A stretch of 64,000 bases of DNA from Filobasidium wieringae (GCA_001600055.1 BCIV01000019.1:372001-436000), one strand, 5' to 3'. Positions 1-12,825 are shown, counted from the stretch's first letter. Notes: generated by a model not told the origin, from the letters alone. Numbers and translations are program-made.

Positions 1-3000
1 GGGAAGGGAAAGGCTGTCGTGCTGGACGACTCGGGACTTGAAGATGAAGGTCATCAGGCAAAGACGCCAAGACTACGATCGTTCAACGACCCTTCTCCTT
101 TAGGCCCTTCCCCCTCCAGGATGAATGGATCGAGGACGGCCAATAACGCTCCGCAATTTCAACGTATCCAGTACACCGACAAAGAGCCTAAAAGAGAAAG
201 AGCACCGACGGATAGTCAATTCGATAGACCTGTGCCTTTACCTTCTGCCAGTAGAGGAACCATCAACTCGACTCTGAACCTGAACGGTACGGTCACCTCT
301 GTAGCTGCTTCCTCCCCTGCTCAATCGGCCCAGTCCTCTCCTGTTCCCGATCGAACATCATTATCCAAAAAACAACAGCAAGATGGATCCCCTACTCAAC
401 AGTCCACACTCCTTGGCGACTCTGGTCAATACCGTCTTCCCCTCTCCCCTGATGCATCGTCAAACGGAATGGTCTCTTCTCAGTCGCAAATCGATCATCA
501 AAACCTCATGTCCCCTCCTACCCCTGCCCCTTCACCCACGCCCGGAAGGAAAGGGTGGTGGGGTACTGTTCCTAGGGACGGAGGAGACGGGAAGCTGAAC
601 AAGTTTGGGGATACGGGGGAGATGCGTCCAGAGGAGATTCAAGCGATCGGTACGTTTCCGGCCTTTGAGGTAATTTTCGAGGGAGTTTGAAGCAGATACT
701 GATGAGATTCGAATATTAGATCCAGCCCAATTCTTGGAGGCTTTCCCTTCGTTACCTCCACCAACCAGACTTAGGTTCTTGGAGGATCTGTTACCCTTGT
801 TACACACTCCAGAGCTGTTGATGCTGTCTGCCCAGATCGTCCCGAGGCTGAAACGTGATTTCTTGAGGGATTTGCCTATCGAGCTGGGATTGCACGTGTT
901 GAGCTTTGTGAGTCCTTCGGGCTTCATCTGATCTGATGAGAAAGTAAGCTCAGTGGCCGTTTGAGGGCTACAGGTGGACGATCCGATCACTCTTGCGCGG
1001 GCTTCATTAGTGTCCAAACATTGGTACGCGCTGATGCAGGATGAGAAGACTTGGAAGAACATGTGCTCGAGGCATCGATTCCAGAGCAAAGAAGTCATCG
1101 TTCCCCTTCCCAGCATGGCAGATGATCTACCTCCTGTCAGTACTTACCGGCCTGCACCGTATACACCCATAGAGAGGATGCCGAGCAGCACGAACAATAT
1201 CGACCCTGGATTCCCTATTCCTCAACCTTCGTCTTTTGTTGCGAACAGGGTTAGTAGGGGCGACGAGCGGGCATCGAATCGCGATCACACGCCGTCCAAT
1301 ACCACCCCTCAGAGCTCCACCTTCGCATGGCAAAACGTCGAGGCTGGTTCAAGGGCTTATCAATCGGGTCATCGACCTTCGCAATCACAATACAGGTTGC
1401 AGGTTCAACAGCAGTATCAACATCAAAGACAACAGCAACTGAGAGAGCAGTACCAGCAGCCAGGCCATTCCCCCATCTCGGAGCAAAGGAACGAATCATC
1501 TTCGTCGAGCCAATATACGGGAACCACCAACGGTTTACTGCCTCCTATGCCTAGTATCGTCTCTCCAATGGTCGCTTCGAACATCGCGGCCCAGGGCATG
1601 CATACTATGGCAGGACTTGGTCTGAACACTAGACCAGCTGAAGGTTCCTCCCAACAAGGATTCATCAGACAACGTTCATCCGAAATGGTCAGCCAACCCG
1701 GCTCTTTCGCACAAAGGCTACAAGAGATGGCAGCAGCTGCGGCAGCTACGTCAATACATTCTCGATCGGAAGCCGAAGGTTCCGCGGGAGAGAACAATTA
1801 CGCACACCGAATGCCAACCAGCACGAGCTTGAACTCCAATCTAAGCGGATACGGGAGAAGCACAAGTGTACCTGATCCGATTGTCATGAGCAATAAGAGA
1901 GATGCCGAAAGTCTGGAACCTGGATTTTCGTATAAGAACCACTTCAAGAAGTCGTATCTTACCGGTAACTATCACGACGAAAACAATAGGTCCATCTGCT
2001 TATAAATCACGCTTTGCAGGAATTCACTGGCTACGCGGTGGAAAACTCCTTTCGACGCATACCTCGAATGACGATGGTGTAGTTGCGACTTCGGTGATGA
2101 ATGAAGAGTATATCGCCATAGGAATGGTCAATGCCAAGATCCACGTCTTCGAGGCCAAGAAGGGTAAATTCCTTCGAACTCTTGTCGGTCACGAGGCGGG
2201 TGTCTGGACATCAGTCTTGGTGACTACCCAACTGCCAGATACCTCTCAGAATATGGATACGGAGGACGAACCTTCTTTCAACATGGGCTCTATCGGTCAA
2301 GATCCAGAGTCTAGGGGTAAATCCACCAAATCACGCAGACGGGCTCGAGCAGATACCAGAAGAGCAAGCTTCGATGACAATGGAGTAAGGAGCGGGAACC
2401 ATCAGTCTCGTCCACGACGTGCGGGAGATCCGGTGTTGGGGTCGACCGACCCGAACGGGCCTTTTGGTCCGAGGTATCCTGGAGTCGAGATGATCGGGAA
2501 CAAGTACAGACATACCGATACGACCAATACTGCACGTGGATGGGGACAGGACCGTACTCTGATCTTGAGTGGAGGATGCGATCGTATCTTCAGGGTGTGG
2601 GACATCGCCACGGGGTCAGTCATGCTTCTACCCGTTACAGCTTACTGTAATATTGACTTGAGTCCAAAACAGGCGATGTATTCACGCTCTCGCGGGGCAT
2701 ACCTCCACTATCCGATGTATCTCCCTTCTACCGGGAAGGCCTGTCGCTCTCACCGGCTCCCGAGATTCTACGCTTCGAGTATGGGATATCGAACGGGGGG
2801 TTTTGCTTCATCTGCTTGTCGGGCATAGTCAGCCGGTCAGAGCATGTGCTGTTGCGGGACATTACGGAGCAAGTGCGAGTTACGACTGTACGGCCAGAGT
2901 AAGTTTGTTCTACTATGATACCGCGTGTCACTAGCTGACAGTAAATGCGATGTCAGATCTGGAACTTGGAAACCGGCCAGTGTCTTCAAGTCCTCCGTGG

Positions 3001-3546
3001 ACATTACCATCAGCTTTATGACATCACATTTGACGGGGAACGGGTGGCCACGGGAAGTTTGGATTCATCGGTTCGAATCTGGTCTGCAGCGACCGGGTAA
3101 GCAGCATGTCAAATTGGATCTCAGGAAGTGATACTTATAGAGCCTTCACAAACAGTGAATGTGTCGCACTCTTACAAGGACACACATCCCTAGTAGGGCA
3201 AATTCGACTGCGCGGAGATATACTAGTGACTGCCGGTTCGGATGGACGCGTGATCATCTTCAATCTGGCAACATATACCTGCCTACAACGTGTCTGTGCT
3301 CACGACAACTCGGTGACCTGCTTACAATTCGATGACCGCTTCATCGTTTCAGGCGGAAACGATGGACGTGTGAAATTATGGGACGTAAAGACCGGTAACT
3401 TCATCCGAGAGCTCTCCCGACCGTCAGAATCGGTTTGGCGGATTAACTTCCAAGACGACAAATGCGCGATTCTTTGCCAGAGAGGAGGCAAGACAGTGAT
3501 GGAACTGATCACCTTCAACCCTGATGAGGTGGACCTTTCGGATTGA
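1..3546 (+). CDS. CDC4: CDC4-like F-box/WD40 substrate receptor of an SCF ubiquitin ligase (5' end outside window)
   Basis: The frame is open from base 1, so the N-terminus lies upstream. Exons: 1-649, 720-907, 974-1964, 2020-2614, 2673-2898, 2957-3096, 3156-3546; they sum to 1,060 codons. The visible protein has a low-complexity Ser/Pro N-terminal part, then an F-box (FLRDLPIELGLHVLSF, ending at 907, continuing after an intron with LASLVSKHWY-type residues), a Gln/Ser-rich linker (about 1150-1900), and a C-terminal set of WD40 repeats with GH...WD spacing, such as SGSRD-like blades and RVWDIERG. Family knowledge: F-box plus WD40 proteins of the Cdc4/Fbw7 type bind Skp1 through the F-box and phosphodegrons through the propeller, directing targets such as CDK inhibitors to ubiquitination. 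The long linker between F-box and propeller is typical of basidiomycete proteins. Assignment to Cdc4 rather than another F-box/WD40 paralogue (Met30, for example) is inferred from domain order and is not certain. Confidence 0.85.
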
Positions 3547-3745
3547 GCTTTCTACATACGTTGATGACTAGATGATGACCTGTTGTACCAGCATACCCAT
3601 GTGATCGATTGATATACCAAGTGGAAGCGCGCTATCGCGCTTGCTGGACTTTGAGCACTCGAGATCTATGATCATTCAACATTTCGTGATCTCGACGGTG
3701 ATCCGTTGGTTCTTCCTGTTCGCTCTACCACAGCTCTCGGTCGTC

Positions 3746-4839
3746 ATGGAAGCTGTATCTCGTCCCATGTTCCGCCAAGTCTGTGGAGCCCTCAGCCGGG
3801 GCATGCGCACTTACGCCAGCCAATCTACCGCCTATGTTCCCCATCAAGCAAACTCTCGAATCCTTCCTCTTCCCCCTCGACCAAAGCCAGCTCTTTCAAC
3901 CTTCTTCACTGGAAAGCCAGCCTATGCCAACGCCGTAGTCGAATTGGAGGATGCTGTCAAGGCGAATCAAGACATTCTGCGCAACAGACATATCTGGCCT
4001 CTTCCACCTAGATTGCAATTGGAGATGGAGGCTGGAGGTTGGGATAAGGATGATTGGAAGCTGATGGAAGCCAGGTTTGGTACTTCCATGGATAGGGCAC
4101 AGTTCAAGCGAGTCACTGGACTTTTGAGGGAATTGGTGCTGCTTAGACGAATAGCTCAGCGAGCGGGTCACGGAGAGGTCGTGCTCAACGTCAACTCGAT
4201 TATCGAGCAGTACAAGCGACCTAGGGAAGCTAGACAAAAATCTACCAAGGATAAGAAGAGCCCAATAGACGAATTCGGTCGGACAGTTACGAGTGGTAGG
4301 AGGAAGGAGAGTTCCGCTAAGGTCTGGCTGATCAAGACCAAGACGCCTGAGGATTTCTCCAAGCGGATTGAGACCGCTCTCGAAATCCACGCCCGGAAAG
4401 TCGCAGATCCCGAATCTACCGAAAACCCTGATTACCCTGCTCTACCCACTACCGAAGTTCTCATCAACCATCTAAGCATACATCAACATTTTCCCCGACC
4501 TTCCGACCGAGAACTTGTCCTACGACCGCTTCGCCTGACTGGAACTCTCGGATACTTCAACATTTTCGGACTGACATCGGGAGGTGGAACAAGTGGACAG
4601 GCGGGAGCTGTAGCATTGGGTATCGCTAGGGGTGTTATCACTTTCTTCCCGGAAATGGCGGATATCTTAAGACGAGATGGACTGTTGAACCGAGATCCAA
4701 GAATGGTTGAGCGAAAGAAGACCGGTCTGGCCAAAGCGAGGAAGAGGGTGAGTTCAAAGCTGCCACTACCGCAAGATGTGATTATTTCTGACATTACGTC
4801 TGATCCATCTGTTCGCAGTACACTTGGGTCAAGCGATAA
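3746..4839 (+). CDS. MRPS9: mitochondrial small-subunit ribosomal protein uS9m (MRPS9)
   Basis: Exons 3746-4747 and 4819-4839 encode 340 residues; the last exon adds only YTWVKR and the stop. The C-terminal domain has the uS9 signature: a GTSGQAGAVALGIARG stretch followed by LLNRDPRMVERKKTG and a basic tail ending in KR. In S9 proteins this tail reaches the decoding site. The open frame extends upstream to 3641, but I start at 3746 because MEAVSRPMFRQVCGALSRG is Arg-rich, lacks acidic residues apart from one Glu, and looks like a mitochondrial presequence. The middle 200 residues are a fungal extension as in other mitoribosomal S9 proteins. The gene follows the CDC4-like gene by 200 bases on the same strand. 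Confidence 0.9.
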
Positions 4840-4847
4840 GACGTGGA

Positions 4848-5191
4848 ATGGAATGTTTTTGTATGAGTACCTGCATCATCCTTCTCGATGTAACGAAATA
4901 CGATATCACGCGCACAACTTGCTCGAGCCGTCACTACTGCCATTGCAAGTCCGGAGTTGAGATGCCGGCCCTGGCCTGTCGACGACTTGTCGAATATGTG
5001 CTGAGTCTAAGGATCTCGCCATCAAACAGCCTCCCCATATATCGCTCCAATCCGACTGGACGGCCCTGACATCCGACGGATTCAAACAAGACATCCAGTT
5101 GACAGAACGGAGCAGTCTGCTATTGCTGCTCACGAGCAACCAGATTGGGCTAGTAGTGTTATTCGACACGGGCTTGCGAGCACCTTCCTGA
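4848..5191 (+). other. coding-like exon of an unknown small protein, just 3' of uS9m
   Basis: From 4961 to 5191 there is a 76-codon open stretch without an ATG (stop 5189-5191). Its composition looks like protein: a run with SLQSDWTALTSDGFK, then ERSSLLLLLTSNQIGLVVLF. A possible gene joins 4848-4860 (ATG, donor gtatga at 4861) to 4962-5191, giving 80 residues in frame. The hydrophobic strand pattern recalls roadblock/LC7-type small proteins, but this is only an impression. The proposed start lies 9 bases after the uS9m stop, which is unusually close for a separate transcript. It could also be a remnant, or an exon of a gene whose first exons I missed. Confidence 0.25.
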
Positions 5192-6620
5192 ACATTCTAA
5201 GAAACAGTGCGGGTTCTGAGGTCAGGGTAAAACGAATGATCGTTGTGCATTACTCGGCTTGAATCAATGAGAGGCGCGCATCCTAGCCGATAGACGAGTA
5301 AGAAGATTGATGGAATCACTGGAATAGTCTGTAATATAAATACCTTTTCTTAGCCCTACCTTCCTCTTGATAGACGACACCAAATTCGGTAGCTTGCTTC
5401 TATCACTTCTATAGCTTATTTTGTGCTGGCTGATGTGACTACGATAGCTGGTAAGAAATACAAACCAGAGTATGATGAAGCTTGTCAGTGAGACCACGCT
5501 ATGCCCTATCCAATGACAAGAAACAGCACAAGCTCGACTCTCCCCATCCCGTGGCTCAGCCATTTGGTCTCACTCAACCTCGACCTCTTCTTCCCTTGGC
5601 TGTGCAACAATCGTTGCTCGTTCCCTCGTTCGTCCCTGATCGTCACACATCACAATTGTGGTATGCCATCAGAAGGACGCGGATGATCCTGAGACACCTG
5701 CCACATTGGCTGTTGGACTATCTTCAACACGATGTTGAACCCGAAGACATCAGCCTTCCAACGTGCAGCATTATCCACCCATTATAGTTTATGAATCTAC
5801 CGAAACTCTTGGATGGCTTGGGATGGACTTCCAATTCAGTGCGCCATCACACGGCAATAGGCCTTTTGTTCGGACTGTTCTCTCGCAGACTAAAACATCA
5901 GAAACCATGATCTCCGGGCCTGGCAGACGCCCCAACTCATTTCCATGTAGCCACCCCGAAACGTATGCCTCGCTGGCTGGCGAAGTAACCCATATCTGAA
6001 AGCATTGGGCGAGTAAGCCTCTCGGATGATCATAAATTTTACCGCGAATGGTTGCGAATACTTATGATCATGTTTTGACTTGTCATTCAGTAAAATTGAA
6101 GTGAAGGAAACTCCCCAGAACGAAAGGCTATAAAGAAAAACTATATGACAATCGGGTGTCCCTGTTCCAAACTGTGGAACTTGGCGGATCAAAACAGGCG
6201 GAGATGTCACCTCTCGTGTCAATGTACAAGATGTCTTTACAGAATCAGTAAATCTGGATGTTGTAGCTTCTCACGAAACCGCTCTTACAATGATGTGGGC
6301 GGTGAGCAGTGATACCAAGTCAACGATCACATCGTGCTCACGGCAACTCGCGATGATATCCTGACCCAAGACCCTTATCACAAATGAGGAAGCGAAGAGC
6401 CATGATGGACAATGGCATTCAGCATTTGCCACCCATGCCTGTTGATACAGATTCCACGGAGGAGCCTGTTACGTCACGCGTTAGATATCCAAAGAGCATA
6501 TTCTTGCAGATTGCTTGCCTTTCGACTGTCAGCGTTTGACAAGGCGACAAACATCAGCTGGGTACTCCCCTCTGCTTCAGCTATAGGTGGGGTAACCCTC
6601 TGTCATAACCGCTTGGCAGA
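5192..6620 (+). other. intergenic stretch, no assignable gene apart from one dispersed repeat
   Basis: This 1.4-kb stretch separates the uS9m region from MAK10. It holds copy 1 of a 45-base repeat (5263-5307). A 101-codon frame without an ATG runs 5482-5787 and contains a segment resembling real protein (LWYAIRRTRMILRHLPHW), but I recognise no family and see no clear splice partners. Nothing else is supported. The last 200 bases should include the MAK10 promoter; no clear TATA box is seen. Confidence 0.4.
5263..5307 (+). repeat. 45-base dispersed direct repeat, copy 1
   Basis: The 45 bases starting atcaatgagaggcgcgcatc are identical to 16961-17005, in the same orientation; after one mismatch, four more bases (gatg) match. 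Both copies lie in gene-free DNA. On the minus strand both read as the same peptide end, LLTRLSARMRASH followed by a TGA stop. Confidence 0.9.
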
Positions 6621-9481
6621 ATGCTACAATTCGTATCATCACCGCCTGAGAAAGGGTCGAGCGACTTTACCTCCCAATTCCTTCTAGCGTGCGATGGTAT
6701 GCTCACCTTTCACTCAGTCCGATAAGACAGTTCTCATACCTTGAATTCATACCAATAGCTTTACACCCTGGAGAAGTCATCAAAGGAGCTGGACTGAGCA
6801 TGATGGACGCTATGAACGCTTTGGTCATGATGGATCCGAGAATGGATAGCGGGTTCAGGTCCCCTTCCATCAAAACTGCTCATGCCGAATCTAGTCGATC
6901 TGCCTACAACCATACACCGTTAAAAGACGACAAGGAAGTACTAGAAGATATCTCCCGTCTAGACCTGAACTCTGAGGGAATCTGCGGGATCATGGATCGT
7001 TTGCTCGAACTTGAGGTATGTCATACCTGGAGTCTACTTCTTGAAGACCTTAACTGAAAGTATACATGTCTCGCTCTTGTAGATGACCTATCATGACGGA
7101 GCACCTCTGGTACAGACCATCTTTCTTTCTCGACACTTCCTCCAATTATATTCCCTTACGCTTCTTTCCCTCCCAAGCAACCCCACCGTCTCTGATCTCC
7201 TATTATATCACGTTCTTATCCCCTACCTACACTCACTCCGCCTAAGCATGTACCTAGTCTGGACAGAATTGACGAGAGGCAACGTCTTCGATGGGGAAGA
7301 CTTCTTCAGTGATCCTTCTGGATTATGGGATAGGGGGAAAGAATGGACCGTACCGCGATTAGGAAGAATGGAGAATGCCGATGAAGGGGAAGAGGAGACT
7401 GGGCTTGGAGGAATGCTGGGAAGTGCAGAGTGCGATTGGATGTTGGAAGATGTGGCGGAGAGGACTATTGATGGCTTGAGATGGTTGGAAAGATCTGGAT
7501 GTAAGTGGAATGAGAATGTGTGAAAGGAGAAGATTAGAGCATACTGAGATGGTTGGATTGGTATGCAGTGCAAGAAGAAGAACTGGTGCAAATCAGAACA
7601 CGGATAGAGTTTCGACAAGTAAGCGAATCTGGGACCCCTTTGGCACAGATTGACTAAGATTGAATCTTCTAGACTTTCTTGTCCCATCTCGTTGTCGTTT
7701 TAGCTCCATCATATGACACCCTTCCCCTCACCTACCCTCTTCAGCCCATTCGTCCAGCACTTGACAATCTCATTCATTCCATCAGAACACGACCCTCTCC
7801 ATCCCCTTCACTTGAGCGGACGATGGCATTAGCATTCGACAACGGAGCGCACCGCAGATTCCGTCAGATGATGCCTCTGAGTCAAACAGACATTTTAACT
7901 GATCTGCAACTGGAACAGCGATTAGGGGATATGGTAGATGGTGTCACAGTTTGTGAACGATTGGCGAACGAGCCGGATCTGTCTGTGTGGCAGGTGAGCC
8001 CATGCATGGTGTTAGTGTCTAATCTTGACCGAGGGTGGCTGATCCAGCGGCAAGCAGAGAGAATTGATATCGCTAGCAATGGGAGAACGACCTACTCTAG
8101 CTTTTATCCGTTCCGCAGTCATGGTCAGTCCTATAGCCTGGCCTAAGACCGCGATTCCTTACCCTATCCTTGTTTGACCTCCAGTCCAACTTGACTCCGA
8201 CACCGCACACACTGTTCACCGGGCTGAGCTATCCCAAGGAATTCATATCAGAGCGTTTCCTCAAAACAGAGGCCGGCATCGGATTAGGAATCTTGAGTGA
8301 TTGGGAAGAGACTATGGCTCTGGAGAGCCCAGCATATGCGAAGAAGATGAGAGAATGGAACAGTCGATTGACAGGAGTGAGTTATATAATCTCTGAGCTG
8401 TATTTCAAGTTTTTTCTGATTTGCTTGTCAATGTGTAGTATTTGATTTCAGACACAACGCTACTTTTGCACAATACCCCACGGACGCGTCGACTGGCCCT
8501 GAACTCGATGAAGATTTGGGAGGAGATGGCTCTGACAATCCCTTTTCATCGTCATATGCGTCCTGAAGATGCTCCGCGCCTCCGAGCGGCAATGGCAAGA
8601 AAACGATGGGAATGTGCTTTGTTCGGTTGGCTTTGGGGATTCGAGAACGAGATTTGGGGAACCGGGATTGTTGGTGTGGATGAGAGAGGTCGGCCACGAC
8701 CTGGTGGAAGGGCCGACGCGCTCGCTTCGGCTTGGTGGTGGTTGCAGATAATCTGTGCAGAGTACAAGAAGGTGGTTGCGAGTCACAAGGACTGGCGGAC
8801 AGTGTGGATTACCAGCTGGCATGACATAGCTGGCGCTGTACTGTGTGTGAGTAGTCGCCTTCTAGAAGATCATGTTTTCATGTTTGCTTATTACTACGAT
8901 AACAGGTACTTGCTACAATCGACAAGACGCGAAACCTATTGGATTCGAAAGTACTCAGACAACAGAGGCAGAATCACTTTGCGGTCCGTTTCAAACACTT
9001 TGTGCCCGAAGCGAAACCTTTATTGGGAGATGCTGGATTTCGGCGCGCAAAGTGGCAGGACTGGGAGTATGATTGGAAGAGGCTTCGTAATAAGGAGGTT
9101 AGTGGTTTTCCTTCCTGGAACTTGAAGTGTAACCCGAGTTGATCGAGATGATTAGACGTCGGAGCTGGTTTCGGACGCAGTATCTCGATTTGATTCCGCT
9201 ATGCTTGAACTGGATCGCCTACATAAGTCCCCGATGTGCGGTGGTTTACAGGTATGTGTCGATTCGATTTGTTGTCCTGAAACGTACCCTTATCTCGAAC
9301 CTTGCCACAGAATTTCACTGGTACAGTAGCGACTGAGCTGAAAGAGACAATCGTACCTGCTTTGAGAAGTGGTCGTCCTCTGCGACTATCAATGAGATCT
9401 CTGAAACTAGTGCACAATCGGGGTTTAAGGAGAACCGTGATGTGCATACCTGATATCAGACCGGAGCATGATGTTGTATGA
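6621..9481 (+). CDS. MAK10: NatC N-terminal acetyltransferase auxiliary subunit MAK10/NAA35
   Basis: Eleven exons: 6621-6696, 6759-7015, 7083-7500, 7569-7618, 7673-7993, 8058-8123, 8185-8376, 8439-8846, 8906-9097, 9156-9251, 9311-9481. They sum to 749 codons with every junction in phase. The N-terminal block ALHPGEVIKGAG...ALVMMDPRMDSG is the diagnostic MAK10 signature (family consensus around ALEIMDPKMDSG). The start MLQFVSSPPEKGSSDFTSQF gives the usual short helix before it. NAA35 is the large scaffold that links Naa30 and Naa38 and tethers NatC to the ribosome, where it acetylates Met-Leu/Ile/Phe-type N-termini. At exon 6, the acceptor at 8057 is preferred to one at 8047 because only it gives LISLAMGERPTLAFIRSAVM and fits the next exon's phase. 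Usual family length is 700-800 residues, so the gene looks complete. Confidence 0.9.
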
Positions 9482-9843
9482 CTTGCCGCCAAACGTAGAT
9501 GAGACAAACCCCAACCGTTGTAAAGTGGACCTCGACCGCGACACGTCATGATCCGCTTTTCTTTGATAAGACTTGCGCTACGTAAGAATCACGCTCAATT
9601 CTTCGAGCAAATACGGGCAAAAAGTCGAAGAGGAGCGAGTTGCCTTAGCTGGCGATAACATCAATCCTGTACCACTTCCTTTCTCTTAGCAGTGCCACAA
9701 AACGTCCTGATTGATAAACCAAGACTACCACACACTCCACACATAGAACTAGACGTTGTTTGTACAAAAACGAACTGCGTAGGATACCTGAAACCCAAAC
9801 AAAAACGAAATTAACGTAAAGAAAGGAATAGAATCTAATCAAC
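9482..9843 (+). other. intergenic region with the SSE1 promoter and 5' leader
   Basis: This is 362 bases between the MAK10 stop and the SSE1 start. It contains scattered TTC/GAA triplets (for example near 9598-9608) that might contribute to a heat-shock element, but I do not see a clean run of three alternating nGAAn units. The last 100 bases are A-rich, as expected for a leader of a highly expressed gene. Confidence 0.35.
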
Positions 9844-12535
9844 ATGGTGAGTTCATATGTCTCTACGAATTGTTACGCCTATGCGAATTTAGTCTCTGAT
9901 TCACTCTGTCGTTCTATTTGTTGCTCGATATCACTTCTTTCTCACAATCGTCTTGATTCTACATGAACTATCTCTGTCGCCTCCACTTCCCGTTTAACGC
10001 AACCAGTCTGTCGTCGGAATTGATCTCGGAAACTTGGCCTCCAAGATTGGTGTTGCCCGAAACCGTGGTATCGAGTGAGTAATGTCGAACACAAGCGGTC
10101 GAGGTGCAATAGAGCTGATGTGCATCAACTCAGTGTTATCGCAAACGAGGTCTCCAACTTGGCTACTCCGTGAGTCTGAGAGGAGACACTATCACGTGGA
10201 GAACTACAATACTGAACTTTGCGTTGCCTATGAACAGATCTCTCGTCTCCTTTACCCCTAGACAACGAATGATCGGAGAGTCTGCCAAGACCGCCGAGAC
10301 CTCCAACTTCAAGAACACTATCGGATCCCTCAAGCGATTGATCGGACGAACACTCAACGACCCTGAAGTCAGCGAAGTCGAGAAGAAGTTTATCAACGCC
10401 GAGTTGGTCGATGCCAACGGTACCGTCGGAATCAAGGTCAACTACCTCGGAGAGCCTACCGTTTTCAACGCCACTCAGCTCGTTGCTTCTTACTTGGGCA
10501 AGTTGAGGGATATCGCTTCCGCCGAGTTGAAGGCCCCCGTTACCGACATCGTCATTGCCGTTCCCGGATGGTACACCGATGTTCAGCGTCGTGCCATGCT
10601 CGACGCTGCCAAGATTGCTGGATTGAACGCTCTCCGATTGATCAACGACACTACCGCCGTTGCTCTCGGATACGGTATCACTAAGGCTGATCTCCCCGAG
10701 GGTGTTGAGAACGCCCGAAACGTCGTATTCGTCGACATCGGTCACTCCAACTACTCTGCCTCTGTTGTCGGATTCAGCAAGGGTCAGCTTACTGTCAAGG
10801 GAACCGCTTACGACCCTCACTTTGGAGGACGAGACTTCGACTACGCTTTGATCGAGCACTTTGCTCAGGAGTTCAAGGCCAAGTACAAGATCGATGTTAT
10901 GTCCAGCCCCAAGGCTGTCTTCCGTCTCTCCACTTCGTGTGAGAGGCTCAAGAAGGTCTTGTCTGCCAACGCCGAGGGTATGCTCAACGTCGAGAGCATT
11001 ATGAACGATGTTGACGCATCGTCTACCTTGAACCGTGAGGCCTTTGAGAAGCTCACCGCCGAGCTTTTGGATCGAGTCACTGTTCCCCTTGAGAAGGCTC
11101 TTGCCGAGGCTGGTTTGACTAAGGATGAGGTTGACGCCATCGAGTTGGTCGGAGGATCCACCCGTATCCCCGCCATCAAGGAGCGACTCCTCAAGTTCTT
11201 CGGGGAGGGCAAGGTTCTTTCCACCACCATGAACGCCGACGAGGCTATCTGCCGAGGAGCCACTTTCGCCTGTGCTACCTTATCCCCCGTCTTCCGTGTC
11301 CGAGAGTTCGCTGTCAACGACATCAACCCTTACGCCGTCAAGATCACTTGGGAGAAAGAGGAGGGTAACCCTGATGAGGATACCGAGCTCTTGGTCTTCC
11401 CCAGGAAGAACGCCATTCCCTCCACCAAGGTCCTCACTTTCCACCGTGCCGGACCTTTCGAGCTCGAGGCCAAGTACACCGAGGACTCTGGAATCCCTGC
11501 TGGTATCAACCCTTGGATCGGAAAGGTCGCTGTCAAGGGAGTCCAGAAGACCGCTTCTGGGGAGTTGGCTTGTGTCAAGGTCAAGACCCGTATGAACTTG
11601 CACGGAATCTTGTCATTTGAGGAGGCCTACACTGTCGAGGAGGTCGAGGAGGAGGAGAAGTTCACCACTGGTGAGGGAGAGGAGAAGAAGGAGGAGACCA
11701 GGAAGGTCAGGAAGATGAAGAGGACCGCTACCTTGAACTTGGTCGGTGGATACAGTGGACTTACCGGTGAGACCCGGGACAAGTTCTTGGAGGAGGAGGG
11801 CAAGATGGCTTCCTCTGATAAGCTTGTTATGGAGACCGAGGAGCGAAAGAACGCCCTCGAGGAGTACGTTTACGATACCCGTGGAAAGCTCGATGGACGA
11901 TACGCCACCTTTGTCCAGGCCCAGGAGAAGGAGACCCTCTTGGCTGGACTCCAGGATGCCGAGGATTGGCTCTACACTGATGAGGGAGAGGATGCCACCA
12001 AGTCTGCCTACGTTGAGAAGCTCGATGCGCTCAAGAAGACTGGTGACCCCGTCTTCATCAGGTGGAAGGAGAGCGAGGAGAGGCCCAAGGCTGCTGCTGC
12101 GCTCAGGGAGGTCATCAACACCTGGATGAGCGCCGTTCAGAGTGGAGACGAGAAGTACGCTCATATCTCTGACGCTGACAAGGAGAAGGTGGTAAGTACT
12201 GGCCGTGAGCTTGTCAGTGTGATCGATAGAGATTGATCAATTCTTGTTTCCTATAGATCGAGAAGTGTGCTACCAACCAGAAGTGGCTCGAGGACAACCT
12301 CGTCCGTCAATCCGAGCGAGCCAAGAACGTCAACCCTGTGATCCTCTCCAAGGACATCCTTGCTCGTCGAGACGACGTACAGTTCACCTCCGCTGGAACC
12401 ATGAACCGACCCAAGCCCAAGGCCGCTAAGACTGAGGTTCCCCCCCCCCAGACTGAGACTCCCAAGCAGGAGGCTGATGTGGATATGGACGGAAAGGATG
12501 CCAAGGAGGATGAGGTCGACATGGACGTTGATTAG
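9844..12535 (+). CDS. SSE1: Hsp110-family chaperone and nucleotide exchange factor (Sse1/Hsp88)
   Basis: Exons 9844-9846 (the ATG alone), 10007-10074, 10134-10169, 10238-12191 and 12257-12535 encode 779 residues. The N-terminal ATPase domain begins SVVGIDLGNLASKIGVARN, the Hsp110 version of the Hsp70 phosphate loop, and continues with NDTTAVALGYG, DIGHSNYSASVVGF and VELVGGSTRIPAI. An acidic, Lys/Glu-rich insert (VEEVEEEEKF...EGEEKKEE) in the beta domain and a helical C-terminus separate it from canonical Hsp70. It ends MDGKDAKEDEVDMDVD rather than EEVD. Family role: release of ADP from cytosolic Hsp70 and holding of unfolded clients. Codon use is strongly biased (GAG, AAG, TCC, CGA, GGA), as expected for an abundant protein. 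The 735-base open frame on the opposite strand (10125-10859) is a by-product of this bias. Confidence 0.95.
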
Positions 12536-12825
12536 ATGAGGAGTTGGTTTGATATGTTCTGTTACGAGGGTAGAAGCATGACATCATTGATTGAATTGAA
12601 TGAGACTTCGTTTGATGAAACTGCCAAGCGAGAGAGAGACGAGCGGTGATTTGGGTTTCCGTTGGCCGATGAAACCGCAGGCAACGAGTGTTATCGCCCG
12701 AAAAGAAACCGCACTAAGCCATTCTTTCCGACTCCATATCCGAAAGCTTCCGACGATAGACTTGTCGATGACCGTGAAACGTTCACGAACAGTCCGAGGT
12801 CAGCCTATTTACATCCGAAGGTGAT

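Noticed and set aside
8048..8057. Acceptor at 8047 for MAK10 intron 5
   Set aside because: It keeps an open frame for a while but gives a polar sequence and the wrong phase at the next donor; the acceptor at 8057 fits both.
10125..10859. 244-codon open frame antisense to SSE1
   Set aside because: It lies exactly opposite a highly codon-biased chaperone exon; strong bias on one strand removes stops from the other. Its Ser/Val/Gly/Leu-rich composition has no family features.
11613..12164. 183-codon antisense frame in SSE1
   Set aside because: Same cause as above; Leu/Ser repeats mirror GAG/AAG codons.
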